Part shown: in pieces, positions 16,187-25,593 of the stretch
How positions within the stretch are numbered: the first letter of the stretch is position 1
Layout: each line of letters begins with the position of its first letter
Virus record (IMG/VR): IMGVR_UViG_3300022074_000095
Span: 1-44,843 of that record
From: a virus
Direction: 5' to 3' (one strand)
Length of the DNA: 44,843 nt
Notes under the pieces: model-generated
The model's database searches: none
What the model saw: the letters and a program-made list of their open reading frames with translations, nothing else
Told to the model about the DNA's origin: nothing
Position numbers and translations under genes: made by a program

Positions 16187-17753
16187 ATTTCCTTCAATAG
16201 ACAATGTACATGAGGTACTAAGTGATCTTAATGGGTTGTTCGAGGATCGTAACGCCCTGTTGAACGCTATGTTCAAAGAGGATAAGTACAAAGAATTTTT
16301 ATTGGCAGAAAATATACAGAGTCTTGTTGAAGCAGATAAGAGAGATGACTCAGCTGGTGGAAAAATTAAGAGAGACCTAGCAGATGGATATGAGGTATTA
16401 AAAGCACAGACTACCATGAGGAAGTTTGCTAACTTTATCTCACCTGGTTCACTACAAACACTTGACTTAAGTGATTCTAGTGACTTTGAGGAACCTGAAG
16501 TAGACGAGGAAGAAGAAGAAATTGTAGAGGAAAAAGAAGAGAAGCAAGAACCAGAGAAGGGAGAGAAAGGTGACAAGGGTGATCCTGGCGAAACAACTCT
16601 TAAGGTGGATGCACCAAAGACGACATCTCCATTCCCATTCATAGCTGACGGTGGTGCTACATCACAGAAAGCTAGGATGGCACTGAAAGAGGGTGGTGCT
16701 GTTACACCGTCTCCTATGCAGAACTTCCTGAACAAGGGAGCACAGAGACCTGAAACAAAATCAGGTGTCAAGTCACTAGAGAGCTTAGGACTGGTAGGTA
16801 AGAAGAACGTTGCCAGTGAACTGACTAAAGATTTAGGACTAGATGAGTATAAAAAAGCACTAGCAGATGCGATGGCACTACCACTCAAGGCAGTGGCAGC
16901 AGGATTAGCAGGATTGTTGGACAACCTTGATGTACCAGGTGGTGAGGGTGCAGCGGTTGAAGGACAGGTAGCTAAGGTAGGAAAGACATTTGGTGTAAAA
17001 ACTAAGAAGAAGAAGAAAAAGAAAGAAAGTGGATTTGGAAACTTTGTACAGGGTGGTGGTATAGTCGGTGCCTTGGGTAGAATGTTTGGTGGTGGTAAGA
17101 AGAAGAAAAAGAAGCAGCAGACAGAAGAAGGATTTATGGCAGAAGCAGATGCGTACGAAGCTGAGGTTCAGAGGATGGTTGATCCCTATGGTTCAGATGA
17201 AACCATGGAAGATTATGCTCCACAGGGAGGTCCATCACTTGTAAGGAGTGCACCTGGTTACTTAGGTATTGGTGGTGCTTCACATCCAAAACTAGCACCT
17301 GACACGTTGTCAACTCGTGGTGATACTAAGATTGATGCTATGAAGAATTCTATTCGCAATATCACACAGGGTGCGAAGAATATGTTTATGAACTCTAAAG
17401 CAGTTACTCAGGTTAAAGCTGCTACGGGATTTGTAAGTAAACTTCTAGGTGGAATACAACCAGCTAGTAAGGGTAGTCAATACAACAACCAAAATATTAA
17501 TGAACTTACTGAGAAGGTCACCCTTGTAAATGAATCAAGAATGGCTCAGAAAACTAAGTTTCCTATGGGTTATAATCCTAGCGAACCTGATACAACAGAA
17601 GCTATGTTGAGGGAGATGGCAGCGATTAGAATCAATGGCATGGGTATTGATGAATCAGATTCATTACCTCCTGCACCACTCAAGGTTAGTAAGTACTTAG
17701 TCGCTAGTATAACCTCAACACATGGAGGGGAGACACCTCAAGACATATTATGA
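16179..17753 (+). CDS. Large structural protein, Lys- and Gly-rich, unknown
   Basis: 524 residues overlapping the previous gene by 8 bases. It has an N-terminal helical region, an acidic stretch near residue 105-120, a short collagen-like GEKGDKGDPGE, a hydrophobic helix (KAVAAGLAGLLDNL) and two Lys runs (KTKKKKKKKE and GGGKKKKKKQ). GGAVTPSPMQNFL resembles the tape-measure motif of its neighbour, so it may be a second part of the tape measure or a hub component. I do not recognise a family. Confidence 0.6.
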   Translation: MDKFPSIDNVHEVLSDLNGLFEDRNALLNAMFKEDKYKEFLLAENIQSLVEADKRDDSAGGKIKRDLADGYEVLKAQTTMRKFANFISPGSLQTLDLSDSSDFEEPEVDEEEEEIVEEKEEKQEPEKGEKGDKGDPGETTLKVDAPKTTSPFPFIADGGATSQKARMALKEGGAVTPSPMQNFLNKGAQRPETKSGVKSLESLGLVGKKNVASELTKDLGLDEYKKALADAMALPLKAVAAGLAGLLDNLDVPGGEGAAVEGQVAKVGKTFGVKTKKKKKKKESGFGNFVQGGGIVGALGRMFGGGKKKKKKQQTEEGFMAEADAYEAEVQRMVDPYGSDETMEDYAPQGGPSLVRSAPGYLGIGGASHPKLAPDTLSTRGDTKIDAMKNSIRNITQGAKNMFMNSKAVTQVKAATGFVSKLLGGIQPASKGSQYNNQNINELTEKVTLVNESRMAQKTKFPMGYNPSEPDTTEAMLREMAAIRINGMGIDESDSLPPAPLKVSKYLVASITSTHGGETPQDIL

Positions 17754-19006
17754 CAGAAGAAGTAAAAGGAAACTTTAGACTACTAGACCTCAAGATCGGA
17801 ATCTCAGTATATGACAAAGAGACTGATCAGGATGGAATGATAGTACAACCTTTTAGTAGCAATCATCTACTAGAGTTGCATTACATTGAGGACATCACAA
17901 AATCAAATGTAGTACTCATACTCAAGATGAATGATTCTGGTACAGGAATGCTATCAAATTTGATGGGTATGGAACCGATTGATATAAGTTGGACAGATAA
18001 TGATGATAGTGTCATTACATATAGCATGGTGGTCTATGATGTTAAAGATCGTATGATTATTGATGGTAATAAGTCACAGGCAACCCTATATTGTGTCAGT
18101 CCAGATGCTGTAAAGAATGGTGCGACAAAGATATCAAGAAGATTTGGTAAAGGTGGTGGTAAGTTTACACATGACATAGTAACAGAACTGATTACAGAGG
18201 AATTAAAGTCAGACAAGCAAATTGATGTTGACATATCATCAACTCAGTTATCTTTCGTCAGCCCATACTGGGATCCATATACTATTATTTCATGGTTAGC
18301 ATGGAGATCCATCCTAGAGTCAACAAGTGGTAAGGCTAGTGCGGGATACTTATTCTATGAAGATAGAAATGGATATCATTTCAAAGCAATGGATGCCCTA
18401 GTGCTACAGGAGACTGACAGAATAATTAACGTAAACTTAGATAGTGAAGACGAGACTGAAATAGATGTACAGGGATTCTCATTGACAGGTACGAGTGATA
18501 TCTTTCGTGGTTTAAATCTTGGAAGTTATGCTAGCACCACGTTTACACTGGACATGAAAGACTTTAAGTATGAGGAGGTACCATTCTTTGTTACTGATTT
18601 CTACGATGAGATGAAGAAACTCAACCCAACTTCAGAACTACCAGAGTTCTATAAAAGATTTGGTAGCACAGAGACTGGTGGTGCACCCACAAGGATTATG
18701 TCTAAGGTGATGGACACAGCCATGTATACAGAGGGTACATACACACAGGACTTGACACGACAGTTAAGTCAGTCTATGATAAGGAATCAATTCTTCTTCA
18801 ATCAATCAGCTAGTTTCGACTATAAAGGGAAACAAGATTTATATATTGGAAGTGTTGTACGTATCAATAAGTATAATGCTAGGTCAGGAGAACTAGATGC
18901 CGAAGCAAGTGGTAGATACATAGTAGGCAAGATCTATCGTCAGTTTCTGACAGAGACAGATACTATGACCACACGAGTGACATTATACAGAGATAGTTTA
19001 GGATGA
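17750..19006 (+). CDS. Baseplate hub protein, gp27-like
   Basis: 418 residues, close to T4 gp27. The beta-rich start (LDLKIGISVYDKE, LELHYIEDITKSNVVLILKM), the middle SYWDPYTIISWLAWRS-type segment (PYWDPYTIISWLAWRS) and the barrel-like end (GSVVRINKY, SGRYIVGKIYRQF) suit the tube-like hub family (gp27, gpD). Its location before a gp5-like gene supports the call. It would form the trimeric ring that holds the spike. Four-base overlaps at both ends. Confidence 0.65.
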   Translation: MTEEVKGNFRLLDLKIGISVYDKETDQDGMIVQPFSSNHLLELHYIEDITKSNVVLILKMNDSGTGMLSNLMGMEPIDISWTDNDDSVITYSMVVYDVKDRMIIDGNKSQATLYCVSPDAVKNGATKISRRFGKGGGKFTHDIVTELITEELKSDKQIDVDISSTQLSFVSPYWDPYTIISWLAWRSILESTSGKASAGYLFYEDRNGYHFKAMDALVLQETDRIINVNLDSEDETEIDVQGFSLTGTSDIFRGLNLGSYASTTFTLDMKDFKYEEVPFFVTDFYDEMKKLNPTSELPEFYKRFGSTETGGAPTRIMSKVMDTAMYTEGTYTQDLTRQLSQSMIRNQFFFNQSASFDYKGKQDLYIGSVVRINKYNARSGELDAEASGRYIVGKIYRQFLTETDTMTTRVTLYRDSLG

Positions 19007-21522
19007 ATTTAGAAAGTGCTGCCCATGCCATCGGTAAAGATGGATTTAACTGGTGGATCGGACAAGTCGAGAACGACGGGTCTGACCCAGAGTATACGGG
19101 TGCCAACGCAGAATCTAAAGACTACGACTATACAGGTAAGGTCAAGGTCAGAATCGTAGGGTATCATAACCCAGACAAAGAGATACTACCAACTAGAGAC
19201 TTACCATGGGCATCATGTGTTATGCCAGTAGTCTATGCTATGAAGAGTGGTATGGGTTCTATTCAACAGTTACAGGTTAACAGTTGGGTGGTTGGATTCT
19301 TCATGGATGGATCCAGTGCACAGATACCAGTCATTATGGGTAGTATCAGTGACCAGAACCCAAAGGATGTATACACTAAACTACCACTAGAAAGTAGTAA
19401 AGGATATCAACAGGTACATGCACCTGATTATAAACCAGAGAAGCATGGTGATGGTGGTGGTGTCGTAGGTGGTACAGCTGACACAGCAGAGTCAGATGTA
19501 AAGACAGGAACTAACAAGAAGAAAGAGGAGACAGTAACAGAGGAGAATACAGTATCAACTGTCAACCCACGTGGTGAAGCATCAGCTGCGACAAAGGCAA
19601 TGAAAGCAGCAGATGACAGAAAGAGATATACTATACATGTAGGTAATGGTAAGTGTGGTACACCATCTGACGTTAAGATCAAGGGTGCTACTGCTGAGTT
19701 CCTAAAGTTTGCTAGAGGTATAGAGAAGAATGATATAGGTGAGTTTATCAACAAACAGACTGGTAAGATTGAGGACGTAGCAGAAGAGATTGAGAAGATA
19801 CAGAGTAGAATACAAGGTTTCATGGGTGGTGTGCTCTCCAACGTCAAGGGTACAGTAATGAAGGAGGCACAGAAAGAGATCCAGAAGGTCATCAATGACA
19901 TCAAGATCCCTGACCCTTCACTATTGGATCCTGCTGTTGATCAACTCAAGAACATAGGAGATCTTGTTAACTGTCTCTTCAAACAAATCTTCAATGAGTT
20001 AGCTGACGTAATCGGTGGTCTATTGAAAGATCTTCTCTCACAAGCATTAGACGCTGCATTATGCTTGGCAAAGGATATCTTCCAAGACCTATTCGGTGGC
20101 ATCATGGACAAACTGATGGCTGGTATTGATGCTGCTCTCGGTATTCTAAACGGTGCACTTGGTGCTATCAAGAACAACGCTGCTATCATTCAGGGCATTG
20201 CTAGTAAAGTTCTTGATCTAATCGACATGGTTTGCGAAGGCGATCTATCTTGTGCTCTTGGACTATCAACATTCGAGACAGGATCAGGTGCTAAGGAAAG
20301 TGAAGCAGATAAGCAGATGAAGCAGATGAGTCAGTATGCTGATGCAGCAAAGGGTGCTCTCAAAGATGGTAAGACCACTCTTGTTGGCACAGCGATACCT
20401 AACTCACGTGGTTGGGTTCCAGTTACAAAACTAATAGGTGGTAAGTTTGTTAAGAAAGCATTCAACACTAAGAACGGTGAGTTCGCAGAGGTTGGGGCAG
20501 CGGGAACAGGTGTCACATCTAGAACATTCGAGAGTGGTAAGAGTTTAGTAGAGAAGTTTGATAGTGTCTATCCTATCCGTGACTCAGAGGGTAAGATCAA
20601 CTATGATACTGTCAACTGCTCACCAGAAAACACACGTAAGAAACCATGCTTCCCAGAATTAATTTTTGACAATGCACAGAGCACCAGTCTTTTGAAAGCA
20701 TTACCTATCATTGATGACATAGGTGCTATGGTTGGTGTGCTAATGAGAAGGAAGGGATCTAACATCAACACCACTGCTAGAGTGAGAGCAATGTTCACAT
20801 GTAATGATCCAGAAGGATCAGGTGCTGACCTCACACCTATCATCAAAGATGGTAAGGTAGAGAAAGTCAGAGTCAACAAGCCTGGTGTTGGTTATGGTCT
20901 AGACCCAGACAATACATACTGCCCGAAAGAACAGAAGCACTTCCTTGTAGATGCTCAGGGACTGGGTGACTATGCTGACACAGGAGATGTACTCTTCTAC
21001 CAAGAGGAGGACGGTGATCCTAACGAAGCAATATTACAAATAATAGACTATGATTATGATAACACTGGATTTGCTGCTCTAGCAACACTAGAGAAGACTT
21101 CTTATGTTCCACCTGGTTTAAAACTACAGACACTTGGTGGCACATATAAATTTACACTTAACCCACTTACGGAGTTCTATGACCTCGCTATTCCTGCTAA
21201 TGCTACAGCATTATATGCTAACTGTGATGACATACTACCAGTGCTCGACACCATCGACATCACCAACGTAGGTGAAGGGTATAAAAAACCTAAGATCTAT
21301 GTGGGTCAGGATGAGATAGGTGATATCTCAACTGATGACAAGGGTAGACTCTTGACACCTACTATCACGACCAAGACTCTTGGTTTTGTTAAACCTCGCA
21401 TTGTAGACTCAGAAGGTTTCGGTGCTGAGATAGTACCTACATATCAGTACGTAGGACCTACTAAATTTACTGAGATATTTGAATCTCAATCATACATCGA
21501 CTGCGTAGGACACAATGGCTAG
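19003..21522 (+). CDS. 5: Baseplate hub protein with gp5-type OB domain
   Basis: 839 residues. The first ~130 look like the gp5/VgrG OB-fold: NWWIGQVEND, TGKVKVRIVGYHNP, LPWASCVMPV, VNSWVVGFFMDGSSAQIPVIMGSI (given here in pieces: VNSWVVGFF and IPVIMGSI). A long helical and hydrophobic region with repeated LLKDLLSQAL and IDAALGILNGALGAI follows, then a beta-rich C-terminal part with repeated GYG and VGEGYKKPKI motifs. I see no T4 lysozyme domain, unlike T4 gp5. The needle appears to be encoded by the next gene. Confidence 0.7.
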   Translation: MNLESAAHAIGKDGFNWWIGQVENDGSDPEYTGANAESKDYDYTGKVKVRIVGYHNPDKEILPTRDLPWASCVMPVVYAMKSGMGSIQQLQVNSWVVGFFMDGSSAQIPVIMGSISDQNPKDVYTKLPLESSKGYQQVHAPDYKPEKHGDGGGVVGGTADTAESDVKTGTNKKKEETVTEENTVSTVNPRGEASAATKAMKAADDRKRYTIHVGNGKCGTPSDVKIKGATAEFLKFARGIEKNDIGEFINKQTGKIEDVAEEIEKIQSRIQGFMGGVLSNVKGTVMKEAQKEIQKVINDIKIPDPSLLDPAVDQLKNIGDLVNCLFKQIFNELADVIGGLLKDLLSQALDAALCLAKDIFQDLFGGIMDKLMAGIDAALGILNGALGAIKNNAAIIQGIASKVLDLIDMVCEGDLSCALGLSTFETGSGAKESEADKQMKQMSQYADAAKGALKDGKTTLVGTAIPNSRGWVPVTKLIGGKFVKKAFNTKNGEFAEVGAAGTGVTSRTFESGKSLVEKFDSVYPIRDSEGKINYDTVNCSPENTRKKPCFPELIFDNAQSTSLLKALPIIDDIGAMVGVLMRRKGSNINTTARVRAMFTCNDPEGSGADLTPIIKDGKVEKVRVNKPGVGYGLDPDNTYCPKEQKHFLVDAQGLGDYADTGDVLFYQEEDGDPNEAILQIIDYDYDNTGFAALATLEKTSYVPPGLKLQTLGGTYKFTLNPLTEFYDLAIPANATALYANCDDILPVLDTIDITNVGEGYKKPKIYVGQDEIGDISTDDKGRLLTPTITTKTLGFVKPRIVDSEGFGAEIVPTYQYVGPTKFTEIFESQSYIDCVGHNG

Positions 21523-22429
21523 ACAGGACACATCTAATACAGAACTATTTGATGGTAGTAGTGAAGAGAATGAAAATCCTCAACACATTACGAACTATCC
21601 AAAGAACTGGGTAACAGTGACCTCAGCGGGTCATGTACTGGAGTTTGACAACACAGAGGATGGTGAAAGGATACGTATTATCAATGGTAAGACTGGTTCT
21701 ATCGTTGAAATGGACGAAGAAGAAGACACATATATCATCAGTGCAAGAGATTTACACCTAAATAGTGACGCAACGACCACCCTCAAGGTCGGTAAAAACA
21801 AAAAAGAGGACAAACTTATCATTCAAGTGATCGGTGATGCTCACCTCAACGTGGAAGGAAACTTACACACAGAGGTAGAGGGTGACAGATTTGATAAGGT
21901 TAACGGTAGATATGAATTAAAGTGTGGCGACATCGCCATAGATTCAGCATCTGGAATAGGTGTCAATGCCGATAACGAAATCAGATTCATTGCCAACTCT
22001 ATTAACGAACGATGCACCTTTAAACGCCTAGACATGGCAGCTGGTGGTCAGTTAACAGAGGTTATCAACGGTAACCGTGTGATTAGAATGGATAAAGAAG
22101 GAGGAACGTTCGCTTTAGAATCAGCGGGTGATCTCCGATTCAACGTCAAAGGTTGTCAGTACGACAACGTTGGTAGAAACAGTTTTACAGAAGTCCAAGG
22201 CAGTGCTAAGACAGTGACCCATGGCAAAAATATTGAATGTATCGAGGGTGGTGCACCCGATGGTATGGAAGTATCAAAGAGTTCAGGAACAGGATGGGAA
22301 CTCGATACAAAAGGATCAGACGCAAAGATAAACACAAATGATTTTACAATGAGTGCTTCAGGCTCTGCGAGTATGTCTGCAAATTCCGAATATAGAATTA
22401 CATGTAATAACGGTATATACCTTAATTGA
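21515..22429 (+). CDS. Beta-helical central spike (needle) protein
   Basis: 304 residues of short alternating strands with the spacing of gp5 C-terminal or VgrG needles: HLNVEGNLHTEVEGDRFDKV, YELKCGDIAIDS, GTFALESAGDLRFNV, ASGSASMSANSEYRITCNN. It overlaps the gp5-like gene by 8 bases. It would form the trimeric membrane-piercing needle. In T4 this is the C-terminal part of gp5, so here the spike seems to be on its own polypeptide. Confidence 0.65.
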   Translation: MARQDTSNTELFDGSSEENENPQHITNYPKNWVTVTSAGHVLEFDNTEDGERIRIINGKTGSIVEMDEEEDTYIISARDLHLNSDATTTLKVGKNKKEDKLIIQVIGDAHLNVEGNLHTEVEGDRFDKVNGRYELKCGDIAIDSASGIGVNADNEIRFIANSINERCTFKRLDMAAGGQLTEVINGNRVIRMDKEGGTFALESAGDLRFNVKGCQYDNVGRNSFTEVQGSAKTVTHGKNIECIEGGAPDGMEVSKSSGTGWELDTKGSDAKINTNDFTMSASGSASMSANSEYRITCNNGIYLN

Positions 22430-22454
22430 CATTCTGACGTGAATGTACTATAGT
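22426..22454 (+). promoter_or_regulatory. Strong sigma-70-like early promoter
   Basis: TTGACA, exactly 17 bases, TATAGT. Start is expected near 22461, just before the ATG at 22470 and next to ribosome site AAAGGA (22455-22460). It separates the late hub operon from the small-gene cluster. Confidence 0.75.
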
Positions 22455-22469
22455 AAAGGAACAGACCAA

Positions 22470-22760
22470 ATGTTTGGTATGACCATATCTTCTAGTCAAG
22501 CTAAAACTCTCGTTGATTTTATTGACGCTGAGAAAGCAAACTACATAGAGGAGAAAGTTAAAGGAGTGCCCAACCAGAAGAATGCTATGGAGATCTATAA
22601 GGAGATCCATGCTAATCTGGAGGACATCAAGCACTATGCCAATGACATCATTAAGTATGCCAGATGTCATAGTGGCACAATGTCCACTCCGAATGCGTAC
22701 CCACTACCCTATACTAAGGATAGTGATTTATATGATGACCCATGGAAACAGACTTTCTAA
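22470..22760 (+). CDS. Unknown small helical protein
   Basis: 96 residues. An in-frame ATG at 22443 lies upstream of the predicted transcript start, so 22470 is chosen, 9 bases after AAAGGA. Helical with many Lys/Asp/Tyr residues and a Pro-rich end. Not recognised. Confidence 0.65.
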   Translation: MFGMTISSSQAKTLVDFIDAEKANYIEEKVKGVPNQKNAMEIYKEIHANLEDIKHYANDIIKYARCHSGTMSTPNAYPLPYTKDSDLYDDPWKQTF

Positions 22761-22918
22761 AACAATGCGTAGTGGACATCCCCGCACGTACCTTCACACT
22801 CATTAGTGATACCTCAGAGGTTAAAACTCTTGTATGTGATGACTCAGAGGAATTTCAAAATGTATTGGGATTCGTCAGAGCAACGTGCCAAGTAAATGAA
22901 GTAACTTACAAGTATTAA
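22742..22918 (+). CDS. Unknown 58-residue protein
   Basis: ATG GAA ACA GAC opens 58 codons: METDFLKQCVVDIPARTFTL, then an acidic SDTSEVK and VCDDSEEFQNVLGFVRATC. It overlaps the previous gene by 19 bases and fills the only gap before the next gene. Beta-rich, three cysteines. Not recognised. Confidence 0.6.
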   Translation: METDFLKQCVVDIPARTFTLISDTSEVKTLVCDDSEEFQNVLGFVRATCQVNEVTYKY

Positions 22919-22920
22919 TT

Positions 22921-23355
22921 ATGTCACATTCGGCAACGTATCACAAGATCAAAGACATCTTACGTAGTGCCCCTAAACCAGTGACAGACGAAGTGCTATT
23001 AAATGTAGCAGCACTCGCTATTGCTGAGACTTTAGGTGAAAGGGTGGAAGAACTAGACACTGAAATTAAGTGGGATAGTGACATCCAGAACGACCTCATG
23101 CTCGACTCACTTGACATGGTTGAGTTAGTCATGTTCCTCGAAGAATGCTTCAGTGTAGAGATTCGAGACGAACAGGCAGGAGAGATTGCCACGGTTGGTG
23201 ATGCTATTACTATCATCAAGGAGAACAAGGCAGGAAAACCACGTAAGGTGGACAAACGTAAGGTCAGCAAGTCATTCGCTCAACAAACAGAAGCGAGAGC
23301 ATCCAAGCAAGAACAACTTGATGCTGACCTCGACAAAGCGTTAGATGAAGACTAA
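22921..23355 (+). CDS. Acyl-carrier-protein-like protein
   Basis: 144 residues. The central part carries the carrier motif LDSLDMVELVMFLEE with Ser63 as the expected 4'-phosphopantetheine site, then CFSVEIRDEQAGEIATVGDA, as in acyl carrier proteins. An extra N-terminal helix and a Lys/Glu-rich C-terminal tail of about 45 residues are unlike host AcpP. It could carry fatty acyl or another thioester-linked group, or bind a partner without a prosthetic group. No other fatty-acid gene is in the window. Confidence 0.75.
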   Translation: MSHSATYHKIKDILRSAPKPVTDEVLLNVAALAIAETLGERVEELDTEIKWDSDIQNDLMLDSLDMVELVMFLEECFSVEIRDEQAGEIATVGDAITIIKENKAGKPRKVDKRKVSKSFAQQTEARASKQEQLDADLDKALDED

Positions 23356-24085
23356 AAAAATATTTTACAACTATGTGATGGGTGGAAGTGAAGAGAGTTT
23401 CCTTGATGAAGGGGAACTCGATTTCTTTCCAGAGGATTATTTTGAGGAACCAACTCCTGCTCTCAAAGAATACGACCCTGACTATAGACACTCCAAGTGC
23501 CCTGCTTTCAAAGAATATTATAAGAATACATGGGTCATGAAGCAATGCTTCCCACTTGGTATCATATATAAATCTACTGAGAAACTTTTAGAAACTAATC
23601 TTGGACAAGATGTGTTCGATGAGTATTTCATGTTAGGTGATGGTTGGTTGGACGGTACACACCCAGAGGTACAGTTCAAACAAGGTTACTGTTTTTGGAC
23701 AGAGGACAGTGACGTATGGATTGAACAGTTTCAACACCCCGATATGACAAGGAAGGGTCTAGACGTAGTGTCTGGTACATTTCCTATATCTGTTTGGCAA
23801 CGACCTATCAACTTAGGATTCACGGTAAAGAACTATGACTCAAACATCTGGATCGAAAAAGGATCCCCGCTTTGCTATGTTAGATTCTCTAGCCAAAGAA
23901 CAAGAGATGTCAAATTCACTCTTGAAAAGCGATCCATCCCTAAAGAAGTGCTTAAGCGACAACTACAAAGCTTGTGGCTCAAAGACTGGCACAAAAACTT
24001 CTCATGGAACCTCATCAAACAAAGATTGAGGAAGGAAGAGGAGACAGAGAACAAATGCCCTTTTGATTTTTTATGGAAGAGATAA
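23345..24085 (+). CDS. Conserved-looking unknown, aromatic-rich
   Basis: 246 residues with many Trp, Tyr and Phe: YYKNTWVMKQCFPLGIIY, FWTEDSDVWIEQFQHPDM, GTFPISVWQRPINLGFTVKN and KGSPLCYVRF. The arrangement suggests a compact beta-sandwich enzyme or binding protein similar to uncharacterised cyanophage proteins, but I cannot name the family. Overlaps the carrier protein by 11 bases and the next gene by 13. Confidence 0.65.
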   Translation: MKTKKIFYNYVMGGSEESFLDEGELDFFPEDYFEEPTPALKEYDPDYRHSKCPAFKEYYKNTWVMKQCFPLGIIYKSTEKLLETNLGQDVFDEYFMLGDGWLDGTHPEVQFKQGYCFWTEDSDVWIEQFQHPDMTRKGLDVVSGTFPISVWQRPINLGFTVKNYDSNIWIEKGSPLCYVRFSSQRTRDVKFTLEKRSIPKEVLKRQLQSLWLKDWHKNFSWNLIKQRLRKEEETENKCPFDFLWKR

Positions 24086-24372
24086 CACAACTACACAAAG
24101 AGTTTCGTACACTTGACGGAGTGGGTGTATGTAAAGTATACTTTATAAATGGCATACCCTTTTCATTTGATGAAGAGGAAGTTCCTAACAACCTTGCTGA
24201 CGTAGTGAAAGCAGAAGAGAAACCTCATTTTACCAACGAGGATCTATATAGAGGTAGCAGTTACCTCATAGAAGAAGGATTTGAACTTGATGTACTCCTT
24301 GAGGAAATCAATGACGATCTATTCAATGATGGTGATGACTCACCATATCACAAAATACCAAAACGATACTAG
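24073..24372 (+). CDS. Unknown acidic protein
   Basis: 99 residues, acidic and helical, with DLYRGSSYLIEEGFELD near the middle and a basic last few residues. No family recognised. Confidence 0.6.
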   Translation: MEEITQLHKEFRTLDGVGVCKVYFINGIPFSFDEEEVPNNLADVVKAEEKPHFTNEDLYRGSSYLIEEGFELDVLLEEINDDLFNDGDDSPYHKIPKRY

Positions 24373-24377
24373 AATAC

Positions 24378-24503
24378 ATGGAAAATTCGGAATCAATCCG
24401 AAAGACCGCCAAAAAACTTATTAAGAATAAAAAGCAATGGACACCCGCAGAGGTTGCCTATGCGAAAATGATACGTAAAAGATTGAAAAAGACTACAGAA
24501 TGA
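24378..24503 (+). CDS. Very small basic protein
   Basis: 41 residues, about a third Lys/Arg: ESIRKTAKKLIKNKKQWTPAEVAYAKMIRKR. Starts five bases after the preceding stop and overlaps the next start as ATGA. Helical and possibly nucleic-acid binding; not recognised. Confidence 0.55.
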   Translation: MENSESIRKTAKKLIKNKKQWTPAEVAYAKMIRKRLKKTTE

Positions 24504-25066
24504 TTGTTTCGTTATTTCCGACACCACTGTTATTCAGTGACTTTGATGTAAAACCTGAACTAATTGATTGGGTTAAACAATATCATGAGCACAGTACCAC
24601 ACATGAAGGTAACTCATCCTCAGCAGGATGGCACTCGGAATATAACTTACACGAACAGCAATCATTTCTTGAATATTCTCTACTGATATATGCTCACATA
24701 GCACACTCAATGAAAAATCTGAGTAGTGCTCCATTCTATATTAATAGCATGTGGGCGAGTGTTAATAAAACTGGCGATTACAATTACTCACACACTCATT
24801 TGGGTGTGGACTTTTCTGGTGTCTTGTATTTACAGACTCCATTTAAATGTGGTGACATAGTATTTGAAGACGAGAACGCAAGATTTAGATATAACTGGAA
24901 GTTAGACACAGAGGTAAAGGAGGAGAATGGATACCACGAATCAATGTGGGTTCATCCTACAGTTGGTAGGTGCTTGATCTTTCCTGCTCATGTGAGACAT
25001 CATGTAGAAAAGAATGAGTCAGAGACAGATCGTATTAGTATTGGATTCAATTTAAAATTTCGATGA
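24500..25066 (+). CDS. 2OG-Fe(II) oxygenase-like protein (TIGR02466 type)
   Basis: 188 residues. SLFPTPLLF at the start, NYSHTHLGVDFSGVLYLQ (His98 and His100), GDIVFED, RCLIFPAHVRHHVEKN and Arg178 in DRISIGFN follow the layout of the putative phage 2OG-Fe(II) oxygenase family TIGR02466. Substrate unknown. A four-base overlap joins it to a second oxygenase. Confidence 0.75.
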   Translation: MIVSLFPTPLLFSDFDVKPELIDWVKQYHEHSTTHEGNSSSAGWHSEYNLHEQQSFLEYSLLIYAHIAHSMKNLSSAPFYINSMWASVNKTGDYNYSHTHLGVDFSGVLYLQTPFKCGDIVFEDENARFRYNWKLDTEVKEENGYHESMWVHPTVGRCLIFPAHVRHHVEKNESETDRISIGFNLKFR

Positions 25067-25593
25067 AACTATCTAATGGTGAGGTGACCATCATTGATGA
25101 CCTCATACCCACACAGCAACAGATCAGATTATATGTTGAAGCATGTACACTGCCATATCAGTTGGCAGGTAGCAATAAGTTTGACGTACAGGATATAAAG
25201 ACACAGAAACCAATATCATATGTGGATCAGAAATGGGTGGTAGAGAACTTCTTTACTGATGGTATCGCAGGGTTCCTTGACGACTATGTACCTCCTAATG
25301 TAGAGAAAGCATATGTCAACTGCGGTATCCACAGTGAGAGTCCTGATGTACATTGTGATAGTTCACGCAAAGGTGACAAGACATTGCTATACTATATGAA
25401 TAGAGAGTGGAAGCATGAGTGGGGTGGTGAGACTATACTACTAGGTGATGACGCACAAGAAATAGAATACTGCTGCCCATATAAACCTGGCAGAATAATT
25501 ATATTTGACAGCACCATACCACACTCAGCACGACAGCAGTCGTTTGCTGCTCCAATGTATAGGTTCACGTTAGCGATCAAGTTCAATGCTTGA
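25063..25593 (+). CDS. 2OG-Fe(II) oxygenase (prolyl-hydroxylase-like)
   Basis: 176 residues with a full facial triad: His97-x-Asp99 in DVHCDS and His154 in IPHSA, plus Arg167 in YRFTLAI for 2-oxoglutarate. HEWGGETILLGD and KPGRIIIFD are typical of the prolyl-4-hydroxylase type. Overlaps both neighbours. Substrate unknown. Confidence 0.85.
   Translation: MKLSNGEVTIIDDLIPTQQQIRLYVEACTLPYQLAGSNKFDVQDIKTQKPISYVDQKWVVENFFTDGIAGFLDDYVPPNVEKAYVNCGIHSESPDVHCDSSRKGDKTLLYYMNREWKHEWGGETILLGDDAQEIEYCCPYKPGRIIIFDSTIPHSARQQSFAAPMYRFTLAIKFNA

Noticed and set aside
16175-16924. 249-codon minus-strand frame
   Set aside because: Shadow of the 16179-17753 gene; Ser-rich nonsense-like product, no ribosome site.
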